From: Bacillota bacterium
GTDB lineage: Bacteria > Bacillota > UBA4882 > UBA8346
Assembly: GCA_023415375.1 (NCBI GenBank)
Contig: JAEZKW010000362.1
Coordinates: forward strand, 1-15,138
Direction: 5' to 3'
Length of the DNA stretch: 15,138 bases
The notes beneath the pieces were generated by a model that saw only the letters and a list, made by a program, of their open reading frames with translations, was not told where the DNA came from and did no database searches. Below, piece by piece: positions 1-6,685 of this stretch (within the stretch, counting starts at the first letter, position 1; every line of letters starts with the position of its first letter). The position numbers were made by a program, and so were the translations under genes.

Positions 1-24
1 TTTTAACCACTCATTGATTTTAAA

Positions 25-102
25 TGGCGGAGCCGATGGGACTCGAACCCACGGTCTCCAGCGTGACAGGCTGGCATGTTAAACCGACTACACCACGGCT
101 CC
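25..102 (-). tRNA. tRNA-Asp (anticodon GTC)
   Basis: On the minus strand the sequence folds as a complete cloverleaf. The acceptor stem is GGAGCCG/CGGCTCC, the discriminator base is G, and the 3' CCA is encoded (25-27). The anticodon stem CCAGC/GCTGG encloses the loop CTGTCAC, so the anticodon is GTC (65-67). The T arm contains GTTCGAGTC. It lies 13 nt downstream of tRNA-Val and is probably in the same transcript. No terminator is visible in the 24 bases left before the window edge, so the tRNA cluster may continue. Confidence 0.97.
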
Positions 103-115
103 GTTTTTTAATGAA

Positions 116-192
116 TGGTGGGAAATGTAGGATTCGAACCTACGACCCCCTGCTTGTAAGGCAGGTGCTCTCACCAGCTGAGCTAATTTCCC
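116..192 (-). tRNA. tRNA-Val (anticodon TAC)
   Basis: Minus-strand cloverleaf with acceptor stem GGGAAAT/ATTTCCC, discriminator A and an encoded CCA (116-118). The anticodon stem CCTGC/GCAGG holds the loop CTTACAA, giving anticodon TAC (156-158), which reads valine GUN codons. The D arm (AGCTCAGCTGGTGAGAGC) and T loop (GTTCGAATC) are canonical. It is the first tRNA after the promoter at 251-279. Confidence 0.97.
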
Positions 193-198
193 AATGTT

Positions 199-234
199 CA
201 CGTTCTCGCAATCACGTTCTTTCGAACACGTTCT
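199..234 (-). repeat. three 14-bp direct repeats in the tRNA leader
   Basis: CACGTTCT occurs at 199-206, 213-220 and 227-234, spaced exactly 14 bp apart; the other six bases of each unit differ. In the transcript these read as AGAACGTG three times, between the promoter start point and the 5' end of tRNA-Val. Bases 213-230 can also fold, in RNA, into a 7-bp stem (two G-U pairs) closed by a GAAA tetraloop. The role is unknown; it could be a processing signal or a small tandem expansion. Confidence 0.7.
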
Positions 235-250
235 CACGAGCGCATGTATT

Positions 251-279
251 AGTATATCGAAAAACATCTTATCTGTAAA
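251..279 (-). promoter_or_regulatory. sigma-A-type promoter of the tRNA-Val/tRNA-Asp unit
   Basis: On the minus strand a -35 box TTTACA (274-279) and a -10 box TATACT (251-256) are separated by exactly 17 bp; each differs from consensus by one base. The predicted start is near 244, which gives a leader of about 50 nt before tRNA-Val. The position between the PHP gene and the tRNAs fits an independent stable-RNA promoter. Confidence 0.75.
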
Positions 280-470
280 GAGGCTTTTTTTATTTTTTTG
301 ATAATAAATAATGGAAACTTAGCAGGAATTTTGTACAACAAGCAGGAAGAATATCTGTTTCTTTATTTATTATCCATATTTGATGCTGTTGTGTGTCCAT
401 TTGCCTGAAAAATCCCCAGTCTTGCCTTTTAAGACCCAGTTATTTAATATTTGTTTGGAAGCCTGCATCC

Positions 471-1292
471 TCAATTCGGAACCGTCATTTTGATATAAAA
501 CCATGCATCGATTTCCTCGACTTGGGCATCCCCAAGTCTGGCATGGCTCAAGGCCCCATGATAATCTGATCCGCCGGTACAAAACAGATGATATTTCTGA
601 GCCAGCTCTAAATATTTAGCGGTTTGCTGTGGATTATGGGTTGGATAATACACTTCCAGACCTTTTAACCCCCCAGCAACAAACTCCGGAATTAAAGAAT
701 CGTTGTTCATACGTCCGGGATGAGCCAGAACTGCAATTCCTCCAGCATTATTAATAAGTTCAATCGCTTCAAATGTTCCAATCTCATCATGAGGCACGTA
801 GGCAACTCCATTTTTCCCTAAATAATATTCGAAGGCTCCTTGTCTATGTTCCTTTGAAATCATGCCTTCCCTTTCCAGTGCTTTAAAAATATGCGAGCGT
901 CCTATAAACCGGCTGGTGGTTTGAGCCCGCACTTTCTCCCACGATAACGGAAGATTGTGTTGTTTCAACTTTTTAATGATTAACCTGGCCCGTTCATTGC
1001 GAGATTCTACGATTCTTTCTAATTTTGACAACAACACTTGATAATGTAGATCAAAATTGTAACCTAAAACATGGACTTCAGATGTTCCATAATCCGTAGT
1101 CAGTTCAACACCGGGAACAAAAGTATATTTATGCTTGGCTGCTTCCATGGCTGCTTCGGAAATCCCACCGATCGAATCATGATCGGTGAGGGCAATACCG
1201 GATAGCCCCTTGGTGATAGCCTTATTGATCAACTCCGCTGGTTTTAGAGTACCGTCGGAATAGATTGAATGTGTATGTAAGTCGTAACCCAT
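471..1292 (-). CDS. PHP-domain metal-dependent phosphoesterase (TrpH/YciV-like)
   Basis: A 273-residue protein covering the whole polymerase-and-histidinol-phosphatase (PHP) fold. Likely metal ligands are visible in order: HTH at 6-8, D13, TDHD at 36-39, E63, H74, H191 in AHPG, and D243/H245 in SDYHG. These match the cytosolic TrpH/YciV group; the E. coli member (RNase AM) is a 5'-3' exoribonuclease that also removes phosphate from 3',5'-bisphosphonucleotides. Exact activity here is inferred from family only. The start is supported by AGGAGA about 12 nt upstream, lying within the last codons of tyrA; the gap to the tyrA stop is 6 nt, so it is the third gene of the aroF-tyrA operon. E. coli trpH also sits near aromatic (trp) genes. 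No strong terminator is seen after its stop, although the tRNA promoter lies downstream. Confidence 0.88.
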   Translation of the reverse strand: MGYDLHTHSIYSDGTLKPAELINKAITKGLSGIALTDHDSIGGISEAAMEAAKHKYTFVPGVELTTDYGTSEVHVLGYNFDLHYQVLLSKLERIVESRNERARLIIKKLKQHNLPLSWEKVRAQTTSRFIGRSHIFKALEREGMISKEHRQGAFEYYLGKNGVAYVPHDEIGTFEAIELINNAGGIAVLAHPGRMNNDSLIPEFVAGGLKGLEVYYPTHNPQQTAKYLELAQKYHLFCTGGSDYHGALSHARLGDAQVEEIDAWFYIKMTVPN

Positions 1293-1298
1293 GAAAAG

Positions 1299-2402
1299 CT
1301 ATCTTCTCCTCACTTTAAAACCTTGGCCCTCCAAGACTCCTATTGCTTCATCGACGGCCTGACTATTTTCCATGGCTAAACGAAGGGTACCGCCTTCCCC
1401 TTCACGAACCCGTAAAATTTCAATATCCTTGATATTCAGTCCTGCCTCAGCCAAATGATGCAGCACGGATTCAATCGTACCCGGGCGATCTTCGATGGTT
1501 ACTACCATCTCGTATAGCAGCGTCAAAAAGCCCTTATTTTTGGCAGGAATTTGGGCCCGGACCCCACGGGCTTTCTCCAAAAAGGTTCGTAAGTCGTGAT
1601 GAGCGTCAGTTATTAATATGTCCTTTAACTCGTTAAGTTCAATCTGGAAATCTTCTATCGCTTTGATAATCCGTTGCCTGTTACCTAGGATAATACCTTC
1701 CCAAACCTCCGGTGCTCCCATCGCAATACGGGTTGTATCCCGAAATCCGCCGGCTGCCAGATTAAGGGTTCCCGGATGGAGTTCCTCATCAACTCCGGCA
1801 GTTTTAGCCAACGTAGCCGCCAGTAGATGAGGCAGGTGAGATACCATTGCCACGATCCGATCATGTTCAGCCGCTGCTAACGTTAAAATATGGGCTCCGG
1901 TATACCAAATGATTTCGATGACCTGCTTTAAAATCGCGGCCGGAGTTTTAGGATTTTCAATTAAAATATAAGCGGCATTTTGAAATAAAAATGGATCCGC
2001 AGCTTGGATTCCCTGTTGCTCAGAACCGGTCATTGGATGACCGGCTACAAAATAATGGGTATCAGGTAAGAAAGAAAATACCTCATGAAGTATAACTTCC
2101 TTTATGCTTCCCAAATCGGAAAAAATGGTTCCAGGTGTGGTGAATGGCAAGGCACTTTGAATAGCCTTGCTGATAGATGATACCGGAGTTGCTATAAATA
2201 TAACTTTGGCACCAGCAACGGCATCTTCCAAATTTAACGGAATCCGCCCGATAGCTCCAATCCGAAACGCTTCGTTCACTACAGCGGGATTTTCATCCCA
2301 ACCGGCAACAGCAAAACCACTGTGGCTTAAAGATAAGGCTAACGAACCACCCATGAGTCCCAGACCCAACACAGCTATCGGAGTATTACTTATTGTTGCC
2401 AT
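1299..2402 (-). CDS. tyrA: prephenate dehydrogenase with C-terminal ACT domain
   Basis: A 367-residue cytosolic enzyme that should convert prephenate and NAD(P)+ to 4-hydroxyphenylpyruvate and CO2, the committed step to tyrosine. The N-terminal Rossmann fold shows GLGLMGGS (residues 13-20). GHPMTGSE (121-128) is the conserved catalytic-region motif with H122, and VSHLPH (187-192) is the typical helical-domain motif. Residues about 293-367 form an ACT domain with EDRPG and LNIKDIEIL, the usual place for tyrosine feedback inhibition. Length is typical of the ACT-containing Firmicute type. The ATG overlaps the aroF stop by one base (TAATG), which implies translational coupling. Together with aroF this makes a short tyrosine/phenylalanine branch operon; no chorismate mutase gene is in the window. 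Confidence 0.95.
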   Translation of the reverse strand: MATISNTPIAVLGLGLMGGSLALSLSHSGFAVAGWDENPAVVNEAFRIGAIGRIPLNLEDAVAGAKVIFIATPVSSISKAIQSALPFTTPGTIFSDLGSIKEVILHEVFSFLPDTHYFVAGHPMTGSEQQGIQAADPFLFQNAAYILIENPKTPAAILKQVIEIIWYTGAHILTLAAAEHDRIVAMVSHLPHLLAATLAKTAGVDEELHPGTLNLAAGGFRDTTRIAMGAPEVWEGIILGNRQRIIKAIEDFQIELNELKDILITDAHHDLRTFLEKARGVRAQIPAKNKGFLTLLYEMVVTIEDRPGTIESVLHHLAEAGLNIKDIEILRVREGEGGTLRLAMENSQAVDEAIGVLEGQGFKVRRR

Positions 2403-3415
2403 TATATAATCCGTCCTAATGCCTGAACGACCGGAGTAATCTCGCTCATTAAATTAGCAAAGCCATTGAAGTTTAGTGATTGTGGACCATCGGATAAAGC
2501 ATTTTCCGGGTCAGGATGGACTTCAATAATTAACCCGTCGCAACCGACAGCAACAGCCGCTTTACTGAGCGGACCCACCAAATAACGTTTTCCTGTGCCA
2601 TGACTGGGATCAACAATGATTGGCAAATGACTTAGCCTTTTTCCAGACGGCACTGCGCTTAAGTCGAGGGTATTGCGGGTTGAGGTCTCATAAGTACGGA
2701 TTCCCCGCTCGCAAAGAACAACCTGGTAATTGCCTTCACTTAATATATATTCAGCTGCCATAAGCCATTCATCGACGGTAGCCGCCAAACCTCGTTTTAA
2801 GATGACCGGTTTTTTTACTTTACCGATTTCTTTGAGTAAAGTAAAATTCTGCATATTTCGAGCTCCCACTTGAAGCATAGGAGCATATTTGGCCACTAAT
2901 TCCACTTCCATCGGATTTACCACTTCGGTAACAAAGGGCAAGCCCACTTCCTGACTAACCTGCTGCAATATTTTTAAGCCTGCCTCCTCCAAACCCTGAA
3001 AAGCGTATGGAGAGGTTCGAGGTTTAAAAGCGCCGCCCCTAAGCATGGTTGCACCTGCTTTTTTTACAGCCTTGGCTGTATCCACCATCTGTTGTTCATT
3101 CTCGACTGCGCAAGGCCCGGCTATGACCACTACTTTAGGGCCGCCAAAAATGACGTCTCCGACCTGCACCACGGAAGGGGCATTTTGAAATTCACGACTA
3201 GCCAGTTTAAAAGGTTGCGAAATCGGAACCACTTTTTCGACCCCATCCATGGCCTCAATGGATTCCATAACCCCAGGTCTTTTCTGGCCAATAGCCCCTA
3301 AAATTGTCCGTTCTACCCCTTTGGAAAAATGGATCCCAAAACCCCATTCTTGGAGTTTATCCTGCACATGCTGGATCTGTTCTTCCGTAGCTTCCAGATT
3401 CATTACTACAATCAT
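2402..3415 (-). CDS. aroF: 3-deoxy-7-phosphoheptulonate synthase (DAHP synthase), type I-beta with regulatory N-domain
   Basis: A 337-residue enzyme that condenses phosphoenolpyruvate and erythrose 4-phosphate, the first step of the shikimate pathway. Residues 1 to about 70 form the ferredoxin-like regulatory domain and the rest is the TIM barrel. The four metal ligands known in the Thermotoga maritima enzyme occur at the same numbers: C102 in AGPCAVEN, H272 in DPSHGTGKR, E298 and D309. KPRTSPYAF (131-139) and KRGLAATVDEW (207-217) bind phosphoenolpyruvate and phosphate. By analogy with T. maritima the N-domain should mediate tyrosine feedback. The ATG follows AGGAGG closely. It is the first gene of the aroF-tyrA-PHP operon, with a promoter at 3541-3569 and a long leader holding an inverted repeat. 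Confidence 0.96.
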   Translation of the reverse strand: MIVVMNLEATEEQIQHVQDKLQEWGFGIHFSKGVERTILGAIGQKRPGVMESIEAMDGVEKVVPISQPFKLASREFQNAPSVVQVGDVIFGGPKVVVIAGPCAVENEQQMVDTAKAVKKAGATMLRGGAFKPRTSPYAFQGLEEAGLKILQQVSQEVGLPFVTEVVNPMEVELVAKYAPMLQVGARNMQNFTLLKEIGKVKKPVILKRGLAATVDEWLMAAEYILSEGNYQVVLCERGIRTYETSTRNTLDLSAVPSGKRLSHLPIIVDPSHGTGKRYLVGPLSKAAVAVGCDGLIIEVHPDPENALSDGPQSLNFNGFANLMSEITPVVQALGRII

Positions 3416-3462
3416 TTGTTCATCCTCCTACCATCCTACAATAATATTCCACAAAAGCAACT

Positions 3463-3509
3463 GTGTAATGTCCGTTAATTATCTTTACTATCGTTAAGGG
3501 TCATTACAC
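3463..3509 (-). promoter_or_regulatory. symmetric inverted repeat in the aroF leader
   Basis: GTGTAATG (3463-3470) is mirrored by CATTACAC (3502-3509). Inside, CC (3472-3473) pairs with GG (3499-3500) and TTAA (3475-3478) with TTAA (3494-3497). Single mismatches at matching places and a 15-nt loop make the whole 47 bp symmetric about 3486. It lies downstream of the predicted transcription start, so it could be an RNA hairpin in the leader or a two-half operator for a repressor. No T-tract worthy of a terminator follows it, and T-box hallmarks were not found. Confidence 0.6.
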
Positions 3510-3540
3510 TGTTTGCACTTTTGCCGGATAATTGATATTT

Positions 3541-3569
3541 ATTATAGCAATTGAGAAGATCTTTGTAAA
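3541..3569 (-). promoter_or_regulatory. sigma-A-type promoter of the aroF operon
   Basis: The minus strand reads TTTACA (3564-3569), exactly 17 bp, then a perfect TATAAT (3541-3546). The predicted start near 3534 gives an untranslated leader of about 118 nt before the aroF ATG. Together with the inverted repeat at 3463-3509 and the terminator at 3716-3755, this accounts for the 353-bp gap between aroF and the TRAP genes; no gene is seen there. Confidence 0.8.
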
Positions 3570-3715
3570 TAAAGAGGCAATGAATAAGATATTTTTAAAA
3601 TATTCACCGACAGTAAATAGGCTCAAGAAAACCTTTTTCATTTAACATAAAATTTATCATAAAGAGCATGGTGTTCATGACTATTACCAATCACTGGACG
3701 CTTGAGAGTAAAATG

Positions 3716-3755
3716 AAAAAGGAGTCCCCATATGATAAAGTCTTTTGGGGACCCC
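3716..3755 (-). terminator. rho-independent terminator of the TRAP/catabolic operon
   Basis: Read on the minus strand, GGGGTCCCCA and TGGGGACTCC pair over 10 positions with one mismatch around a 15-nt loop (arms 3746-3755 and 3721-3730), followed at once by TTTTTCATTTT. It sits 13 nt past the dctM stop, so it closes the central operon and insulates the aroF promoter. Confidence 0.88.
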
Positions 3756-3768
3756 TTCTTTAACTTTT

Positions 3769-5049
3769 CTACCTGCCGAAAAGACTGGGTACAACCATAA
3801 TAACTTGCGGTAAATTAGATATGAGTAAAACAATCACTATCTCCACCACTAGGAAGGGTATGATCTTTTTTGTAATTTTTTCGATACTCAGGTTTGAAAT
3901 ACCACATGCCACGAAAAGATTTACCGCCATCGGAGGCGTTATCATGCCTATTGAAGTATTGACAACCATAATTAACCCGAGAACTATCGGATTAATACCC
4001 AATTGAAGCGCCAAGGGCAGAATTATAGGCGCTACCAAAAGAATAATGGCTTGAGTCTCTAAGAATGTCCCCAGTATTAAAAGAAGCACATTAATCATGA
4101 AGAGAATAACATATTTATTGCTCGAAAAGCTTATCATGGCTTGGGTAATTGCCATCGGTATCCGTGCACTGGTGATCAGCCAGGAAAAGGATGATGACGT
4201 CGCAATAACAAAAAATACCACCGAAGTACTGACACCCGCCTTAATAATGACCTGACCCAGATCGCTCATTTTCAGTTCCTTGTAAACAAAAATGCTGACA
4301 AAAAAGGAGTAGATCACAGCTACAGCGGCCGCTTCAGTAGGGGTAAAAACACCACCGTAGATGCCTCCAAGAATAATTAATGGCATTATCAGCGCCAAAA
4401 TCGCTTCTTTAAAAGCACCAATGAAACTTTTCAAATTCCTGGGCTCGCCTTTTGGCAGATCCATTTTGACGGCGGAAAAATAAATGACCATGCATAATGC
4501 TATCGCGATGATGATTCCCGGTACAAATCCTGCCATAAATAGGGTGCCGATCGAAACCCCTGCCACTACCCCATAGGTGACCATCGGTATACTGGGCGGG
4601 ATGATTACGCCTAAGGTTCCACCCGCAGCCGCTACAGCAGCGGAAAAATCTTTGGGGTACCCAGCTTTGATCATTGCCGGGATCATGATACCTCCAATAG
4701 CAGCTACAGTAGCGGGATTGGATCCGGAAATAGCGCCGAAAAAGGCACTGGCTACCACTGTTATGATCCCTAATCCTCCCGGGACCGTACCCACGCAAGC
4801 CCTGGCAAAATTAATCAAACGCTTGGAGATGCCTCCGCTTTCCATCAGACCGCCAGCCAGCATGAAAAATGGTATGGCCATATAAGGAAATGAATCAACC
4901 GATGTGAACATCCGCTGGGCAACCACTAATGGCGGAGTCGGCATGTCCCCGAAAAGAAGTGAAAGTATTGCAGCCATTCCAAGGGCCACGCCTATCGGAA
5001 TATCCAAAATTAGTAAGATCAAAAGCACCCCGAACAAAATAATCGTCAT
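3769..5049 (-). CDS. dctM: TRAP transporter large permease subunit (DctM family)
   Basis: A 426-residue, highly hydrophobic membrane protein of the length usual for DctM, with about a dozen membrane spans. It is the sodium-driven, substrate-translocating subunit of a tripartite ATP-independent periplasmic transporter. Two family signatures are visible: the first hairpin-loop region with SGSNPATVAAIGG (108-120) followed by GVIIPPSIPM (147-156), and the second near the C terminus with NTSIGMITPPMAVNLF, regions that hold the sodium and substrate sites in characterised TRAP permeases. Its ATG overlaps the dctQ stop by 4 nt (ATGA), so the two are translationally coupled. It is the last gene of the operon; a terminator follows. 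The substrate cannot be read from this subunit, but the neighbouring kinase and pdxA2 point to a four-carbon sugar acid. Confidence 0.95.
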   Translation of the reverse strand: MTIILFGVLLILLILDIPIGVALGMAAILSLLFGDMPTPPLVVAQRMFTSVDSFPYMAIPFFMLAGGLMESGGISKRLINFARACVGTVPGGLGIITVVASAFFGAISGSNPATVAAIGGIMIPAMIKAGYPKDFSAAVAAAGGTLGVIIPPSIPMVTYGVVAGVSIGTLFMAGFVPGIIIAIALCMVIYFSAVKMDLPKGEPRNLKSFIGAFKEAILALIMPLIILGGIYGGVFTPTEAAAVAVIYSFFVSIFVYKELKMSDLGQVIIKAGVSTSVVFFVIATSSSFSWLITSARIPMAITQAMISFSSNKYVILFMINVLLLILGTFLETQAIILLVAPIILPLALQLGINPIVLGLIMVVNTSIGMITPPMAVNLFVACGISNLSIEKITKKIIPFLVVEIVIVLLISNLPQVIMVVPSLFGR

Positions 5050-5546
5050 ATCTGATCAACGCCTCTCTTTTGCTCTTGGAATACTTCCTTTTTTGAGGTA
5101 AGCACAGTATACTGGATAACTCTTATGACCATCAGAAGGGCCCCACATAGCAATGCCAGATACGCAAGCCAAATAGGGATCTGCAAAGCAGGAGAAGTTT
5201 GACCTGTCTTTATTTGATAGCCAATTATCTGGATCGTGTAATAAATAATCAGCACATTAAACAAGATCACGATGGCGGTCTTGAAGTACTTGGCATATTT
5301 GGCCACGGATGAGGGCAACATTTTCACAAAGAATTCGACTCCAAAATGAGCATTTCTTTTTATCCCCAGACTAGCGCCGATATAAGCCATCCAAATCATG
5401 ATATACCTGGCAAGCTCTTCCGACCAGGGTATGGCACCCAGTTTTAAATACCGGACTGCGGTAGCCAAAAGAACAATAAAAGTCATGATAGGGAAAAGAA
5501 TGATCAACAGATACTCTTCGATATTGTCAAGAAATTTACCGTTCAT
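5046..5546 (-). CDS. dctQ: TRAP transporter small permease subunit (DctQ family)
   Basis: A 166-residue membrane protein with four predicted membrane helices. DctQ-family signatures include PWSEELARY near residue 40, followed by a GASLGIKRNAHFG-like turn, and TSPALQIPIWLAYL before the last helix. It docks with DctM and helps receive the periplasmic binding protein. The frame is open to a GTG at 5555, but I chose the ATG ending at 5546: the AAGGAG at 5555-5560 is 8 nt from this ATG and abuts the GTG. The gene is preceded by a terminator-like hairpin whose 3' arm can pair with this ribosome binding site, which may set the permease level below that of the binding protein. Confidence 0.92.
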   Translation of the reverse strand: MNGKFLDNIEEYLLIILFPIMTFIVLLATAVRYLKLGAIPWSEELARYIMIWMAYIGASLGIKRNAHFGVEFFVKMLPSSVAKYAKYFKTAIVILFNVLIIYYTIQIIGYQIKTGQTSPALQIPIWLAYLALLCGALLMVIRVIQYTVLTSKKEVFQEQKRGVDQI

Positions 5547-5566
5547 CGACATCACTCCTTCATAAT

Positions 5567-5597
5567 AAAAAGGAGGCTATCTTTTGGACAGCCCCTT
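5567..5597 (-). terminator. intercistronic attenuator-like hairpin between dctP and dctQ
   Basis: On the minus strand AAGGGGCT (5590-5597) pairs with AGCCTCCTT (5570-5578) with one bulged base, extended by three inner pairs around a 5-nt CAAAA loop, and runs into TTTTTATTATG. It lies 12 nt after the dctP stop and before the dctQ ribosome binding site. CTCCTT of its 3' arm is also complementary to the AAGGAG of dctQ. It could act as a partial terminator, an mRNA stabiliser for dctP, or a translation switch. Confidence 0.65.
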
Positions 5598-5609
5598 CCC
5601 ATCATCTTA

Positions 5610-6602
5610 TTACTTTAATAAGGCATCAATAATATCCCCACCGATATCGGCGCGAAACTTGTCATAAACAGATTTAGTCGCTCCCTGCAGGAGTTTCTTG
5701 TCCGGAATCGTAACAATCATTCCATTTGCTTTTAACTTGCTGACCAAATCTTTTTCCAAATCGACGCAATAATTTCTCTCCCAGGTACGAGCTTCTTTTT
5801 CTGAAGCGACGAGATCTTTTTGCAGCTTGGGAGATAACTTATTATAAAAGGACTTGCTAACCAAAAACACAGCAGGTGAATAGAAATGGCCCGTCAAAGC
5901 CAAGTATTTTTGAACCTCATAAAATTTGCTGGTATAGATAATTACTAATGGATTCTCCTGGCCATCAACAGTTTTCTGCTGCATCGCCGTGAATAGTTCA
6001 CCAAAAGGCATCGGGACAGGTTGAGCACCCATAACTCTGAAGGTTTCCATATGTACCGGATTTTCCATTAGGCGGATCTTAAGGCCGGCGATATCTTTAA
6101 GGGTATTGATAGGCTGTTTGCTGTTGGTAATCATCCGGAACCCATTCTCCCAAAATCCCAGTCCGATTAGTCCTTTGTCAGCGACCGAATCCAAGATGCT
6201 CTTCCCGATCTTTCCATCCATCACTTTAAATGCCTTACCGCGATCCTGGATGATAAAAGGCAAATCAAAGGCCATAAACTTTTTGGAGAAATTTGCCAAC
6301 GGACCCGTAGAACTCAGAGTGCACTCAATTGTTCCCATGGATACTCCTTCAATGGCATCCCTTTCACTGCCGAGTTGAGAGTCGTGGAATATCTCCACTT
6401 TCACTTGGCCGCCGGATTTTTTCTCAAAAATCTCGGCAAATTTCAATAACCCTTTTTGGTAATGAGAATCCGGAGCCAGGGTATGAGCTATCCGCATCAC
6501 CATCACCTTGGAATCGCCTTTTGCAAGGGCAGTGTTACTACCAAACTCAACCAAAGAATACGTGAAAAGCACAATTAAAAGAACACCCATGAACTTTTTC
6601 AT
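5610..6602 (-). CDS. dctP: TRAP transporter substrate-binding protein (DctP family)
   Basis: A 330-residue exported protein. Residues 1-27 are a signal peptide (basic MKK start, hydrophobic core, cleavage after ALA). The rest is a DctP-type binding fold: RIAHTLAPDSHYQKG near the start, GSERDAIEGVSMGT (78-91), then LKIRLMENP (174-182), in which R177 is at the position of the arginine that grips the substrate carboxylate in this family, and TVDGQENP (211-218). It should capture an organic or sugar acid outside the membrane and deliver it to DctQM. GGAGG lies 8-9 nt before the ATG. It follows larA by 83 nt. No lipobox cysteine is seen after the signal core, so it may be released or held by the permease. 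Substrate assignment to a four-carbon acid is contextual only. Confidence 0.95.
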   Translation of the reverse strand: MKKFMGVLLIVLFTYSLVEFGSNTALAKGDSKVMVMRIAHTLAPDSHYQKGLLKFAEIFEKKSGGQVKVEIFHDSQLGSERDAIEGVSMGTIECTLSSTGPLANFSKKFMAFDLPFIIQDRGKAFKVMDGKIGKSILDSVADKGLIGLGFWENGFRMITNSKQPINTLKDIAGLKIRLMENPVHMETFRVMGAQPVPMPFGELFTAMQQKTVDGQENPLVIIYTSKFYEVQKYLALTGHFYSPAVFLVSKSFYNKLSPKLQKDLVASEKEARTWERNYCVDLEKDLVSKLKANGMIVTIPDKKLLQGATKSVYDKFRADIGGDIIDALLK

Positions 6603-6685
6603 TATAATGCCTCCAATTAATCATTTTTTAGTTCAAATACGATCAATATTGCATGGCCTGGTTTTTTCCTTATATTCCTCCTTCC

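Noticed and set aside
24..278. Plus-strand open frame across the two tRNAs
   Set aside because: It is antisense to tRNA-Asp, tRNA-Val and their promoter, with no ribosome binding site; an artefact of tRNA sequence.
370..582. 70-codon minus-strand frame running past the PHP stop
   Set aside because: Mostly a shifted frame of the PHP gene; no ribosome binding site and no recognisable domain. Considered as an alternative PHP C terminus after a frameshift, but the PHP protein already has all its motifs and a normal length.
3416..3540. T-box riboswitch in the aroF leader
   Set aside because: No T-box consensus element and no terminator/antiterminator pair with a T-tract could be found.
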